Below, piece after piece: positions 1 through 6,740 of a DNA stretch of 17,553 nucleotides. Location: assembly GCF_007280555.1 (NCBI RefSeq), contig NZ_VKDB01000038.1, forward strand, positions 1-17,553, in the 5' to 3' direction. The DNA comes from Deinococcus detaillensis (lineage in GTDB: Bacteria; Deinococcota; Deinococci; Deinococcales; Deinococcaceae). The position numbers were made by a program, and so were the translations under genes. The notes below the pieces were generated by a model. That model saw only the letters and a program-made list of their open reading frames with translations, searched no databases and was not told the DNA's origin. Numbering within the stretch: position 1 is the stretch's first letter; each line of letters opens with the position of its first letter.

Positions 1-98
1 CCATCCGCCCACTTTTGCCTTCGCCGCCCCAGTTGCACCGGCACCCGCCGTAGACGCCGAGAGCGCTCAGCGCGTGTTGTGGCCGCTGGCTCATGGTA
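1..98. repeat. Terminal direct repeat (circular overlap), left copy
   Basis: Bases 1-98 are identical to 17456-17553, the last 98 bases of the window. An exact end-to-start repeat with an open reading frame passing through it in the same frame is what a circular molecule looks like when cut open with overlap. The unique circle is therefore 17,455 bp. It is not a biological terminal repeat as far as can be seen: it has no inverted or transposon-like character. Confidence 0.95.
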
Positions 99-361
99 CG
101 ACCATCGGCGGCATTGACCCGCAGTGGCTGTTTTACGAAGGCGATCCGCCGCCGGGCACTGCGGCTCATATCTGGAGCCTGGAAGCGTTTGCCGCCCAGC
201 AGCACGCGCCGCAGTGGGCCGCGTTGGCATCAGCGCTGCGCGGTCAGTTTCCGCAGGGTGTGAAGGTCTACCAGCTCGCCCGCCCGGAAGGAAGCCTGTA
301 TCTGGTACTGGGCAACGCCAGTTGGGGTAGCGGGGGCTTCATCGGCAATGTGAAGCGGTAA
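2..361 (+). CDS. Small exported protein, 3' part of the gene that starts at 17382
   Basis: This is the continuation of the gene beginning with TTG at 17382, joined through the circular overlap; the frame is open from base 2 to the TAA at 359-361. The joined gene is 144 codons. The part here begins in a Pro/Ala-rich linker (HPPTFAFAAPVAPAPA) and then forms a compact domain of about 95 residues containing VLWPLAHGTTIGG, QWLFYEGDPPPG and LYLVLGNASWGSGG. I do not recognise the domain. It has no cysteines and no obvious catalytic motif. The N-terminal hydrophobic segment in the other part points to export or membrane anchoring. Annotating from the internal TTG at 74 would lose the signal sequence. 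The gene ends just before the hairpin-rich region upstream of rep. Confidence 0.75.
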   Translation, partial: HPPTFAFAAPVAPAPAVDAESAQRVLWPLAHGTTIGGIDPQWLFYEGDPPPGTAAHIWSLEAFAAQQHAPQWAALASALRGQFPQGVKVYQLARPEGSLYLVLGNASWGSGGFIGNVKR

Positions 362-366
362 GTGTA

Positions 367-604
367 AAGGTGTTCACCTTCTGCGGAATGCGCTATGCTT
401 TCCGCATCCCGCTGGTCACGAGAACAGACCAAAGGGAACACCCCCCGCGAGAGCTGCCAGGCTCGAAATTCGCAGAGGGTGAACACACAAGTTTGATCCA
501 TCAAGTTTTCCGCTCGCAAAAGCGGGGCTTGCGCCTGTCCACAGTGTAGAGCCGCTGTGGTGTCTGGTCAAGAAACCAGGCGCTCATCTCTAAAGGTTCA
601 CCTT
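367..604 (+). promoter_or_regulatory. Three GTTCACC-type sites before rep (candidate Rep operators or iterons)
   Basis: AAGGTGTTCACCTT at 367-380 is a perfect palindrome with a 2-base centre. GGGTGAACAC at 477-486 is the same core on the other strand. AAGGTTCACCTT at 593-604 is a 2-base-shorter version ending two bases before the ATG of rep, and its AAAGG also serves as the likely ribosome site. Such a set between the previous gene and a replication gene fits autoregulation by Rep or origin iterons. Binding is inferred, not shown. Confidence 0.5.
382..579. other. Hairpin-rich intergenic region, possible origin of replication
   Basis: Several short inverted repeats are crowded here: TGCGGAA (382-388) with TTCCGCA (400-406); TGGTC (413-417) with GACCA (427-431); CCGCT (510-514) with AGCGG (521-525); CCACAG (539-544) with CTGTGG (555-560); CTGGT (564-568) with ACCAG (575-579). 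TGTCCACA (536-543) resembles a DnaA box weakly. No gene fits in 362-605. Position before rep makes this the best origin candidate on the plasmid, but no AT-rich unwinding stretch stands out. Confidence 0.4.
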
Positions 605-605
605 C

Positions 606-1832
606 ATGAGTCAAGACTTTTTAACCCGCTTTCTGGCAGGCCAGCGTGCCAAAGGCCAAGATCAAACCTCAGCTTTCGCCGTACTGGAGCGCGTTCACGG
701 CCAAAGCGGGCGTGCGGCAGTCCCGCCCCAAGCTACTCCCGCCTGGCTAATCGACGCGCTCGAACACCAGGAGCGCCAGCAGGCATCCCAAGCCCGCCAG
801 CAAGCAGGCCAAGCCCGCGCAGCCATTACCCGCAGGCCCACAACCGACACGCCGCCGCCTGTGGTCAGGTTGGCGGCGCTGTCGTCTGAGGCTGCCGTGC
901 TGAGCCTGACGGCCTGCCTCGACAGTGCGCCCTGCCGTGAAATCTCGCGGGCGATCTTCCGCACGCTCTACGCCGTCGCGCTCGATGTGGCCGCCAGCCA
1001 GGGCCACGCGGCCAGCGTCACTCAGGCGGTGTTTCATCTGCCTGCCGAGCTGGTGATGGACTACGTCGAGCGCAAGAGCAGCGCCTTTTACGAAAACCTG
1101 CTTTATTTGCGCTCAGTGGGCCTGATTCACTGCGAGGCCCACATGGGTGACTTACGCGGCGCGAAGGTCGCCACCGGCACGCTGTGGGCCGTGAGCCTGC
1201 AACCTGAGCGCATCCTTACTGGTCAGGCCGCACCCGCCCGCATTCGCCGTGAGGACTGGGGCCGGAAGTGGCGCGATCTGAACGCGGACGCGAAGGCAGG
1301 CGAGACGGTTTACAACCTGCTCAACCCGCGCCCAGCGCCTACAAAGGAGCCTGCCGGACAGTCAAGAGAGCCAGAGAGAGTAAAAACGACGTTGGACACA
1401 CTCAAACGATGGGCGAAAAAACCGTTTTCACTCAAAGAGTCCGATACCTTGACTGTCCGGCAGGCTCCCGGCGCTGCGCTAGACGTGGTTTGGCAGTTGG
1501 GCGAGGCGGCAGGCAAGCCGCGAAATCAGCGGGCGGCAGTCGTTGACCGGCAGGCGCGGGCGCTGGCCGCTGCGTTCGGTGACGATCAGCTTGGATTTTG
1601 GCGGCGCTTGATCTGGAATCTGACACGCGGCATTGACGCGGGCGTGAACCTGGCCGATGACGCCGGGGCTATCCTGGCGCGGATTCTGACCGATGTGCGC
1701 CACGATCTCGCCACCGGCAGCACGCCGCCCCATACCCCGGCAGCCGTCGCAAATGCGGCGCTCGAGAAATTGCGGGCGCACTTGGAAATGTTCAAAGACT
1801 TGCCGGTTGGCGTTCGACCCGCCGCCGCTTGA
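606..1832 (+). CDS. Probable plasmid replication initiator (winged-helix Rep-like)
   Basis: The product is 408 residues. The first 100 residues are Gln/Ala/Arg-rich and probably disordered. Residues about 142-200 (VFHLPAELVMDYVERK, then LYLRSVGLIHCEAHMGD, then TGTLWAVSL) read as a winged helix: a helix-turn-helix followed by a beta wing, as found in plasmid initiators. A second basic region lies near 265-300 and the C-terminus is helical. It is called Rep because it is the only large candidate initiator on the circle and lies downstream of a hairpin- and operator-rich region; I cannot name a Pfam family. The ATG at 606 is supported by AAAGG at 592-596. A perfect 21-base inverted repeat lies inside the gene (1346-1366 and 1448-1468). 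Alternative: a DNA-binding regulator of another kind. Confidence 0.5.
   Translation: MSQDFLTRFLAGQRAKGQDQTSAFAVLERVHGQSGRAAVPPQATPAWLIDALEHQERQQASQARQQAGQARAAITRRPTTDTPPPVVRLAALSSEAAVLSLTACLDSAPCREISRAIFRTLYAVALDVAASQGHAASVTQAVFHLPAELVMDYVERKSSAFYENLLYLRSVGLIHCEAHMGDLRGAKVATGTLWAVSLQPERILTGQAAPARIRREDWGRKWRDLNADAKAGETVYNLLNPRPAPTKEPAGQSREPERVKTTLDTLKRWAKKPFSLKESDTLTVRQAPGAALDVVWQLGEAAGKPRNQRAAVVDRQARALAAAFGDDQLGFWRRLIWNLTRGIDAGVNLADDAGAILARILTDVRHDLATGSTPPHTPAAVANAALEKLRAHLEMFKDLPVGVRPAAA
1346..1468. repeat. Perfect 21-base inverted repeat inside rep
   Basis: The left arm 1346-1366 begins GGAGCCTGCCGGACAG and the right arm 1448-1468 is its exact reverse complement. The arms are 81 bases apart. 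Seven further bases outside (CAGCGCC at 1333-1339, GGCGCTG at 1470-1476) also pair after a bulge. The interior is richer in A than the flanks. In protein terms the arms encode KEPAGQSRE and TVRQAPGA, so the symmetry is at DNA or RNA level, not protein level. Confidence 0.85.
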
Positions 1833-1875
1833 TCGACTAAAAAAACGAGCGCATGGGAAGGCCCAGGCGGGCCAG

Positions 1876-1908
1876 CAAAAAAGCCGAGGGGAAATGTACC
1901 CCCCTCGG
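1876..1908 (-). terminator. Rho-independent terminator, minus strand
   Basis: CCGAGGGG (1884-1891) pairs perfectly with CCCCTCGG (1901-1908), loop of 9. Read on the minus strand the stem is followed by CTTTTTTG (1876-1883 region). It stops transcripts coming leftwards towards rep. The only minus-strand gene upstream is the HTH gene at 2342-2749, so it may stop read-through from that promoter and shield rep from antisense RNA. A second stem, GGCCC/GGGCC, lies at 1860-1873. Confidence 0.75.
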
Positions 1909-1953
1909 AAGTGGCCGCGCTGCCGTGGTTTCCGACTGTCCGGTTGGGCTTAG

Positions 1954-2048
1954 CTTGATAAAATATGAGGGAATCAAGTGCATCCTCATGTAAAACTCAC
2001 CCCAGTGAGATATGATATTTACATAACGAGAGAGGAAAATTACTCGTT
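1954..2048 (+). promoter_or_regulatory. Promoter, candidate operator and leader stem-loops of the AT-rich gene
   Basis: TATGAT at 2011-2016 is a good -10 box. CTCAC-CCCA-GTGAG (1996-2009) directly before it is a compact dyad that would occlude RNA polymerase if bound. Further upstream CTTGAT (1954-1959) pairs with ATCAAG (1973-1978), while ATGAGG (1965-1970) pairs with CCTCAT (1984-1989); the two stems overlap. AACGAG (2025-2030) pairs with CTCGTT (2043-2048) at the expected 5' end of the message, immediately before the ribosome site GGAGG (2049-2053). No clear -35 box is visible. Confidence 0.5.
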
Positions 2049-2057
2049 GGAGGAATT

Positions 2058-2291
2058 ATGCATAAAATTAGCAAGCAACGAAACAGTGAAATTTATTTTA
2101 TTGGCGAGAGATTTATTCAAGTTGGCGATGAAATCAGATTAGTTACATCTGAAGGAAGAAACGTCTATGTTGTTGTAGAAGAAAATTTACCTAGCGGTAA
2201 AAATCTCTGGCTCAAAAATAAGAGTCAAGACGGTAGTGACTTCTCTGTAGAAAGTGCTGTTGAAGAAGGCGAAGCAGCTTTCGTAAATTGA
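2058..2291 (+). CDS. AT-rich orphan gene, 77-residue acidic protein
   Basis: I do not recognise the product. It is 77 residues with a basic start (MHKISKQRNSEIYF), a predicted beta-rich middle (ERFIQVGDEIRLVTSEGRNVYVVVEE) and an acidic tail (SAVEEGEAAFVN). There is no signal peptide or membrane segment. The start is fixed by GGAGG four bases upstream. Base and codon use are strikingly AT-rich compared with every other gene here (many AAA, GAA, TTA-type codons), so it is very likely a recent arrival. It has its own promoter, a dyad over that promoter, a 5' stem-loop and a dedicated terminator, which makes it a self-contained cassette between rep and the integrase module. The beta-rich middle could be a small SH3-like fold, but that is a guess. 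Confidence 0.75.
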   Translation: MHKISKQRNSEIYFIGERFIQVGDEIRLVTSEGRNVYVVVEENLPSGKNLWLKNKSQDGSDFSVESAVEEGEAAFVN

Positions 2292-2308
2292 CATCTAAGA
2301 AATCTTGG

Positions 2309-2345
2309 ATAAAAGAGGGAATTGATTTTCTCTCTTTTATTTTAG
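2309..2345 (+). terminator. Terminator after the AT-rich gene, probably bidirectional
   Basis: ATAAAAGAG (2309-2317) pairs perfectly with CTCTTTTAT (2332-2340), followed by TTTA on the plus strand. The hairpin also abuts the stop codon of the minus-strand HTH gene (TAA, 2344-2342), so it probably ends both converging transcripts. Confidence 0.7.
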
Positions 2346-2749
2346 TCCCCCCCAATCCCCCACCGCTCCAGCAGCCCCTTCTTCTTCGGCTCCGGCTCCG
2401 GCGCTGGTGCGACTTGGGTGTGTGGGTTGCCCGGCTGGCTCCAGATTCTGGGCGCGGTGCCGTTCTCGATGGCCTGTCGGTAAGCGTGCAGGCTCTCCGT
2501 CGTCACACGGGCGGCTCGCGGACGAGGGTAGACCCGCTTGAGCTTGCCCTCGCTGGCCAGATACCGCGCCGACCGGATGCTCAGCCCTAAGTACGCCGCT
2601 GCCTGAGCGTCGGTCACGAAAGCCACGGCCAGCAGATCGGCAGGCGGCGCGGCCCAGGTCGCTCGTTTGGGCGCAGTCTTCCTGACAGATAAGCCGGTGG
2701 GAGTCATGCCCGCAGTCTGCTGGATTGTGCCGCACGGTGCAACATTCAT
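2342..2749 (-). CDS. Excisionase-like helix-turn-helix DNA-binding protein
   Basis: Counting from the ATG at 2749, the product is 135 residues. Residues about 44-95 (FVTDAQAAAYLGLSIRSARY through RVTTESLHAYRQAI) match the excisionase/MerR-type HTH: a short strand, the AAAYLGLS helix, the recognition helix IRSARYLASEG, and a strand ending in the sequence-reading RVTTESL. The tail is a Pro/Glu linker (APEPEPKKKG) plus a short helix. It lies divergently from the tyrosine recombinase at 2986, the usual place for a recombination directionality factor or repressor. The intervening TTTTCNGTAAA repeats are natural binding sites. The start is uncertain: TTG at 2770 has its purine run too close, ATG at 2749 has GGGG seven bases upstream, and ATG at 2707 is also possible. 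The HTH is unaffected by the choice. Confidence 0.7.
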   Translation of the reverse strand: MNVAPCGTIQQTAGMTPTGLSVRKTAPKRATWAAPPADLLAVAFVTDAQAAAYLGLSIRSARYLASEGKLKRVYPRPRAARVTTESLHAYRQAIENGTAPRIWSQPGNPHTQVAPAPEPEPKKKGLLERWGIGGD

Positions 2750-2779
2750 AAGTGCCCCGTTGGCTGTCAATCCTCTCTG

Positions 2780-2932
2780 TTTTCGGTAAAGCTGAATGAT
2801 TTTCGGTAAACTAACAATAACTGGGCGTTTGTCCGAGCGTGGTCGAAATGGCGTTCGGGTGCGTCTGGAAGGGTATGCGGCTTGGGTCGGCGTGCTAAAC
2901 TGATGGGGCAGAAAATTACTATTTTCAGTAAA
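2780..2932 (+). repeat. Three TTTTCNGTAAA repeats between the divergent genes
   Basis: TTTTCGGTAAA occurs at 2780-2790 and 2800-2810, exactly 20 bases apart (about two helical turns), and TTTTCAGTAAA at 2922-2932. The third overlaps a -10-like TAAAAT (2929-2934) facing the recombinase gene and lies next to a GAAAAT/ATTTTC inverted repeat (2911-2916, 2921-2926). The spacing and location suggest operators or recombinase arm sites. Confidence 0.6.
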
Positions 2933-2985
2933 ATAGACAGATCAGCCCGTCCCGCTCTGGGGGTCGGACACTAGGAGGGGATGAG

Positions 2986-3954
2986 ATGACGGCAAACCAC
3001 ATCACGAGCTGGGCGCACTACCTGACGAGCGAGGAAGGCCGCAGCCCGGCCACCGTCAAGGAATACTTGAAAGACGTTCGACTGTTGCGTACCTGGCTCG
3101 ACCACCCAGACCGGCCCCAGCCGCAGCGCGGGCGCGGGTGGGAGGAAATCACGGCGGGCGATTTGCGGGCATTCCTGGCCGAACTCAAACCCGCACCGCG
3201 ACGCAATCACCGACTCGTGTCGGCTTGGCGTTCGTTCTGGCGTTATCTAAGTGAAGTGGAGCGCTTGCCCGCATTGCAAGCTGGTCCTGCCGAACTCAAA
3301 CGCCCGAAGCTGCCTAAGCGTTTGCCTGGAGCGCTGAGTCTGGCAGACGTGGCCAAGTTGCTCGACGTTGTGTACAAAGACAAGTCACCCAGCAGAGGGC
3401 TTAGAAATTGGTGTGTGCTGGCCTTCCTCTACGGCACCGGCCTCCGTATTTCGGAGATGCTGAACCTGACGTTCGACAAGATCGAATATCACGACGGCGC
3501 ACCTGTCGCCGTGCGCGTGATCGGTAAGGGTGACAAGGAAAGGCGTGTGCCGCTCAGTGAAACGGCCAAGACCTCGCTAATGCGTTGGCTGAGAGAGCGC
3601 AAGATGCACGGCAATCCCGTGACGAGCTGGGTCTGGTCGCCGCTGAGTGGCAAGCGCTACGGCCAGCAGATGCAGGCGCGGACGATTGGCAAGATGATGG
3701 ACTCAGCCGCGCTCAAAGCAGGGTTGGACGTGAGCAAGGTCAGCCCACACAAGCTGCGACATACTTTCGCCACCGCACTGGTGGAAAACGGGCGCAGCTT
3801 GGACGAGGTGCGCGATCTGCTGGGCCATGAGTCGATTGCCACGACCCAGATTTACGCACATACCTCACAGAAGCGGATTGCCGCCGCCGCTGCGAGTCTG
3901 CCGGATGTGGTGGGCTTGTCGGTGCCGTCAGCTAGACCGCTAGCCGTGCAGTGA
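2986..3954 (+). CDS. Tyrosine recombinase, XerC/XerD-like integrase
   Basis: The product is 322 residues, the usual size of XerC/D-type recombinases. The N-terminal core-binding SAM-like domain is about residues 4-100 (SWAHYLTSEEGRSPATVKEY). The catalytic domain follows with all expected residues: Arg154 in GTGLRISE, Lys181 in the beta-hairpin GKGDKERRVP, His255 and Arg258 in HKLRHTFAT, His281 in LLGHES, and the nucleophile Tyr290 in TTQIYAH. It should catalyse site-specific strand exchange in the cytoplasm, either resolving plasmid dimers or moving the element. The ATG at 2986 is set by AGGAGGGG (2973-2980). The neighbouring divergent excisionase-like gene favours a directionality-controlled recombinase. 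No obvious dif-type site was found. Confidence 0.93.
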   Translation: MTANHITSWAHYLTSEEGRSPATVKEYLKDVRLLRTWLDHPDRPQPQRGRGWEEITAGDLRAFLAELKPAPRRNHRLVSAWRSFWRYLSEVERLPALQAGPAELKRPKLPKRLPGALSLADVAKLLDVVYKDKSPSRGLRNWCVLAFLYGTGLRISEMLNLTFDKIEYHDGAPVAVRVIGKGDKERRVPLSETAKTSLMRWLRERKMHGNPVTSWVWSPLSGKRYGQQMQARTIGKMMDSAALKAGLDVSKVSPHKLRHTFATALVENGRSLDEVRDLLGHESIATTQIYAHTSQKRIAAAAASLPDVVGLSVPSARPLAVQ

Positions 3955-4000
3955 TCTGTTGTATTTCTGTCCTGTATGAAATTAAAAACATGGTGGTCTC

Positions 4001-4006
4001 TAGAAT
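4001..4006 (+). promoter_or_regulatory. -10 box for a leaderless transcript of the DUF262-HNH gene
   Basis: TAGAAT lies six bases before the ATG at 4013. The same TAGAAT-N6-ATG arrangement precedes the gene at 11678. There is no good ribosome site, so transcription starting at or next to the ATG explains the start. Leaderless genes with TANNNT just upstream are common in Deinococcus. Confidence 0.6.
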
Positions 4007-4012
4007 GCAGGT

Positions 4013-5365
4013 ATGCATGATGCCGATGTTCCCAACAGCGACACACCCGATCAGGACTTGCCGCCGCTCGATATCCCCCAGCATGAGCGGCGAGTCCAGA
4101 CCAGCATCCAGGATTTGCCTGTCGAGACACTAGTCTTACGCATAGGACGCGGGTCAATGATTCTGCAACCAGAATTTCAGCGAAATTTCGTTTGGAACAC
4201 CACGAAAGCCAGTCGGCTCATCGAGTCTCTTTTATTGAATATTCCTATCCCTGTCGTTTATGTTGCTGAAGCGTCTGGCGGGAAACAGGAAGTAGTCGAT
4301 GGACAACAGCGCCTGACGAGCATCAGCGCCTTTATCAATGGATATTTTCCGGAAAGTTCTGGGCTGAGCAAGGAATTTAAACTGACTGGCCTGCAAGTTC
4401 TCTCTGAACTCAACGGTAAACGCTTTGCCGAGTTGAGTGAGGAAACTCAGAATCTCATTTCGCAATCCACACTGCGGGTCATCGTCATTAAGGCTGAGTC
4501 CCACCCAGACGTAAAGTTCGAAGTTTTTGAACGACTTAATCTGGGTGCAGAAAAGCTGAATGATCAGGAGTTGAGAAATTGTGTGTACCGGGGCGGATAT
4601 AACGCTCTACTTGCTAAGCTCAGCGAGTACAAGCCCTTACTTGACATCCAGGGTCTGAGCGCCCCGCACAATCGGATGGCCGACCGACAATTGATCTTGC
4701 GTTTTTTGGCCCTGCACAGGCTCACGCATTTGCATTACCGGGGCAATATGAAACAGGTCATGAACCGCGAAATGGAGGATCACCGCGATCTATCCGAGAA
4801 TGCGCTCAGGGACATGGAAGAGCTGGTCAAGAAATCGGTTGACATGGCGTGGACGGTATTCGGCAAACGGGCCTTTCGCCGTTTTCAGCCAGGTACAGCC
4901 CAGAATCCAGATGGGGTCTGGGAAGAGCGGCTGAATTTTGCGCTGTGGGACACCCTGCTTTATACCTTCAGCTTCTATCAAAAATCCGACATCGTGCCGA
5001 ATGCCGACCGTATTTACGAAGAGTTTCTGGATTTGATGACCAACGATCTAACGTTCGTGGAGTATGTGACCAGCACGGGCGATAAGGCAGACCGCGTGAA
5101 GTACCGCGCCGACGCCTGGAAAAAGCGCATGGACTCCGTGGTAGGGCCAGCACGAACGGACTCCCGAACGTTCACCCGTAAGCTGAAAGACGAGCTGTTC
5201 ACACAAGATCCCACTTGCGCTATTTGCGGCCAGCGAATCCAGACGGTTGATGATGCTGAGGTCGATCATGTGGTGCATTACTGGCGCGGGGGTCAGACCG
5301 TGCCGGAGAATGCACGGCTGACGCATCGGTATTGCAACCGCGCACGCGGCGGGCGGGAGATCTGA
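4013..5365 (+). CDS. DUF262-HNH nuclease, GmrSD/BrxU-like defence protein
   Basis: The product is 450 residues. The N-terminal DUF262 domain (about 30-260) has the ParB-like signature DGQQRLTS at Asp96-Ser103, preceded by LQPEFQRNFVWN; in GmrSD, SspE and BrxU this domain binds and hydrolyses nucleotide. A helical linker follows. The C-terminal HNH domain (about 395-450) has a zinc pair Cys402/Cys405, Asp418-His419 in VDHVVHYWRGG, Asn433 in PENARL, His438 and Cys441 in THRYCNRARG: an intact HNH nuclease. Family knowledge points to cleavage of modified or phage DNA gated by nucleotide, a type IV-like restriction activity in one chain. It has a canonical HNH, not the DUF1524 variant typical of GmrSD. 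It stands alone, leaderless, downstream of the recombinase; no methyltransferase or modification genes are nearby. Confidence 0.88.
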   Translation: MHDADVPNSDTPDQDLPPLDIPQHERRVQTSIQDLPVETLVLRIGRGSMILQPEFQRNFVWNTTKASRLIESLLLNIPIPVVYVAEASGGKQEVVDGQQRLTSISAFINGYFPESSGLSKEFKLTGLQVLSELNGKRFAELSEETQNLISQSTLRVIVIKAESHPDVKFEVFERLNLGAEKLNDQELRNCVYRGGYNALLAKLSEYKPLLDIQGLSAPHNRMADRQLILRFLALHRLTHLHYRGNMKQVMNREMEDHRDLSENALRDMEELVKKSVDMAWTVFGKRAFRRFQPGTAQNPDGVWEERLNFALWDTLLYTFSFYQKSDIVPNADRIYEEFLDLMTNDLTFVEYVTSTGDKADRVKYRADAWKKRMDSVVGPARTDSRTFTRKLKDELFTQDPTCAICGQRIQTVDDAEVDHVVHYWRGGQTVPENARLTHRYCNRARGGREI

Positions 5366-5479
5366 TTCTCCATTTGCCGGAGTGAATGTTGAGCCTTCAC
5401 CGACGTATAACCACTTCTGGCGTTTCAGTTCGCTGTCCTCCCTATTGATTCTTTGCGCGAAATCAGCTTGAATCTAGGC

Positions 5480-5680
5480 ATGGAATCAAAGCCCAAACAG
5501 ATCGGCGGCAAACGCGAGGGCGCGGGGCGCAAGCCCTGCCCGAATGTTTGGGTGCGTCTGCCGGTTCCCCGTGAGGTGTGGGCCATGATCGAAGTCGACG
5601 CCAAACGCAACGGGCGCACGCCGGAAGCGGAGGCGGCGCGACTGCTCGAACGCTGGGCCGCTGCACCACTATTCACCTGA
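5480..5680 (+). CDS. Small GGKREGAGRK-motif protein, possible ribbon-helix-helix
   Basis: The product is 66 residues: a basic tail with GGKREGAGRKP, then a short strand VWVRLPVPREVW and two helices (AMIEVDAKRNG, PEAEAARLLERWAA). That layout resembles Arc/CopG-type ribbon-helix-helix proteins, which bind DNA as dimers; the GGxREGAGRK tail is common in small phage and plasmid proteins. The ATG at 5480 is preferred; an upstream TTG at 5453 in the same frame adds nine residues but has no ribosome site. It precedes the ATPase gene by 91 bases, a gap holding that gene's structured leader, so it may be a local regulator. Confidence 0.65.
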   Translation: MESKPKQIGGKREGAGRKPCPNVWVRLPVPREVWAMIEVDAKRNGRTPEAEAARLLERWAAAPLFT

Positions 5681-5720
5681 CACAATGAACTGACAATTCA
5701 ACCCCCCGCAGCGAGAGCAG

Positions 5721-5771
5721 GCCCAAAAGAGGGCGGCGCGTTCCGGCAGAGGTTCACAGGAGGCAACCCCT
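5721..5771 (+). promoter_or_regulatory. Structured leader, copy C, before the ATPase gene
   Basis: GCCC-AAAAGA-GGGC (5721-5734) is a perfect 4-bp hairpin with a 6-base purine loop, matching the hairpins at 8713 and 17325. The ribosome site AGGAGG (5758-5763) sits in a loop closed by GGTT (5751-5754) and AACC (5765-5768). AGGG (5730-5733) could alternatively pair with CCCT (5768-5771) right at the ATG. This copy is the most diverged of the three outside the hairpin. No -10 box is at the spacing seen in the other two. Confidence 0.5.
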
Positions 5772-6740
5772 ATGACCGCAGCCAAACCGTACCCACTTCT
5801 GCCTGTTCCCCCGCCCGCGCTTCCGTTTGTTGGCCGCTCTGCCGAGGGCCGCGCTCTGCTGCTGAGCATTCGGGCCGCCCGCTCTGTTGCGCTGGTCGCC
5901 CCGCCCGCTTACGGCAAAAGTGCTCTGCTTTCTGAACTCGTTGAAGCAGTCGAAGAAATCACTGTGCCACTGATCGTACCGAAGGTCGCGCCGTTCACGG
6001 CGTTCCTCTCCGATCTGCACGACGCTATGCACGGCGCAGGCATCTACTCCCCAGGTGTCAAGATCACCAAAGACCTCGATACAGACCGGGCGACCTGGCG
6101 CAAGAAGTACGCTGGAGGAAACGAGGCCCGCGCCCGCGCTTTGGTGGAAGCGTTGCGGCTGTACGTTCAAGCTGGCCACCAACCGCCCGCCGTGCTGGTG
6201 GACGACGCCGGGGGCATCACGCAGGCGATGACGCCTGTACTCGTCGGCATGGCCGCACATGCGGCGCTGGTGCTGGCCATTTACCCTGAAACCTTGCAGA
6301 AGGCCGGTACGCGCAGACTGTGGCAACTCTGCGACAAAGTAGAGCTGGCGCAGCTCGACGGCTCCGACTCGCGGGCGCTGGTCGGTTCGCTGACCGCTTC
6401 CTACGGCATCACCACACCTGACACCAAAGCCTATGAAAACTCTGTACTGGCGCTGAGTTCTGGTATCCCCGGCGAAATCGTGCGCCTGGTGCGCTACGTT
6501 CCCGCCGCCGAAATCGTCAAGCAACGCGGCGGCTCGGCACTGGCGCAAAACAGAGCAGCCAGAGAGGAACGCGGCACCGCGCTCGCGCCCGTGCTGCTGG
6601 TGCTTTCTGCCGTGTTTGTCATCATTCGAGTCCTGGGCAGGGCCAGGGGAGAAATGGACGCTTACGTGATCGGGCAAGTGGGCATGGCCGCCAGCATGAT
6701 TCTCTTACCGCTGATGCGGCGCTGGACGGCGGCGAGATGA
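5772..6740 (+). CDS. Membrane-anchored AAA/STAND-type ATPase
   Basis: The product is 322 residues. After a Pro-rich start comes LPFVGRSAEGRALL, the entry motif of ORC/AAA-like ATPases. Walker A is APPAYGKS (43-50) and Walker B is AVLVDDA (140-146), followed by helices typical of the lid (ALSSGIPGEIVRLVRYVP). Two hydrophobic helices close the protein, about 271-288 and 297-315, with a basic tail; this places the ATPase domain in the cytoplasm at the inner membrane. AGGAGG eight bases upstream fixes the start. It overlaps the next gene by four bases (ATGA), so 5772-8658 is one translationally coupled unit. It likely powers the envelope proteins encoded beside it. The exact family is not recognised; it is not an obvious VirB4, FtsK or Zot protein. 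Confidence 0.75.
   Translation: MTAAKPYPLLPVPPPALPFVGRSAEGRALLLSIRAARSVALVAPPAYGKSALLSELVEAVEEITVPLIVPKVAPFTAFLSDLHDAMHGAGIYSPGVKITKDLDTDRATWRKKYAGGNEARARALVEALRLYVQAGHQPPAVLVDDAGGITQAMTPVLVGMAAHAALVLAIYPETLQKAGTRRLWQLCDKVELAQLDGSDSRALVGSLTASYGITTPDTKAYENSVLALSSGIPGEIVRLVRYVPAAEIVKQRGGSALAQNRAAREERGTALAPVLLVLSAVFVIIRVLGRARGEMDAYVIGQVGMAASMILLPLMRRWTAAR

Noticed and set aside
2288..2590. 100-codon plus-strand frame after the AT-rich gene
   Set aside because: It runs through a terminator and over the minus-strand HTH gene; composition is that of an antisense frame.
5380..5402. Hairpin after the DUF262-HNH gene as terminator
   Set aside because: GTGAA/TTCAC stem exists but no T-run follows.
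5754..6677. 307-codon minus-strand frame
   Set aside because: Shadow of the ATPase gene; no motifs, low-complexity Arg/Gly/His composition.
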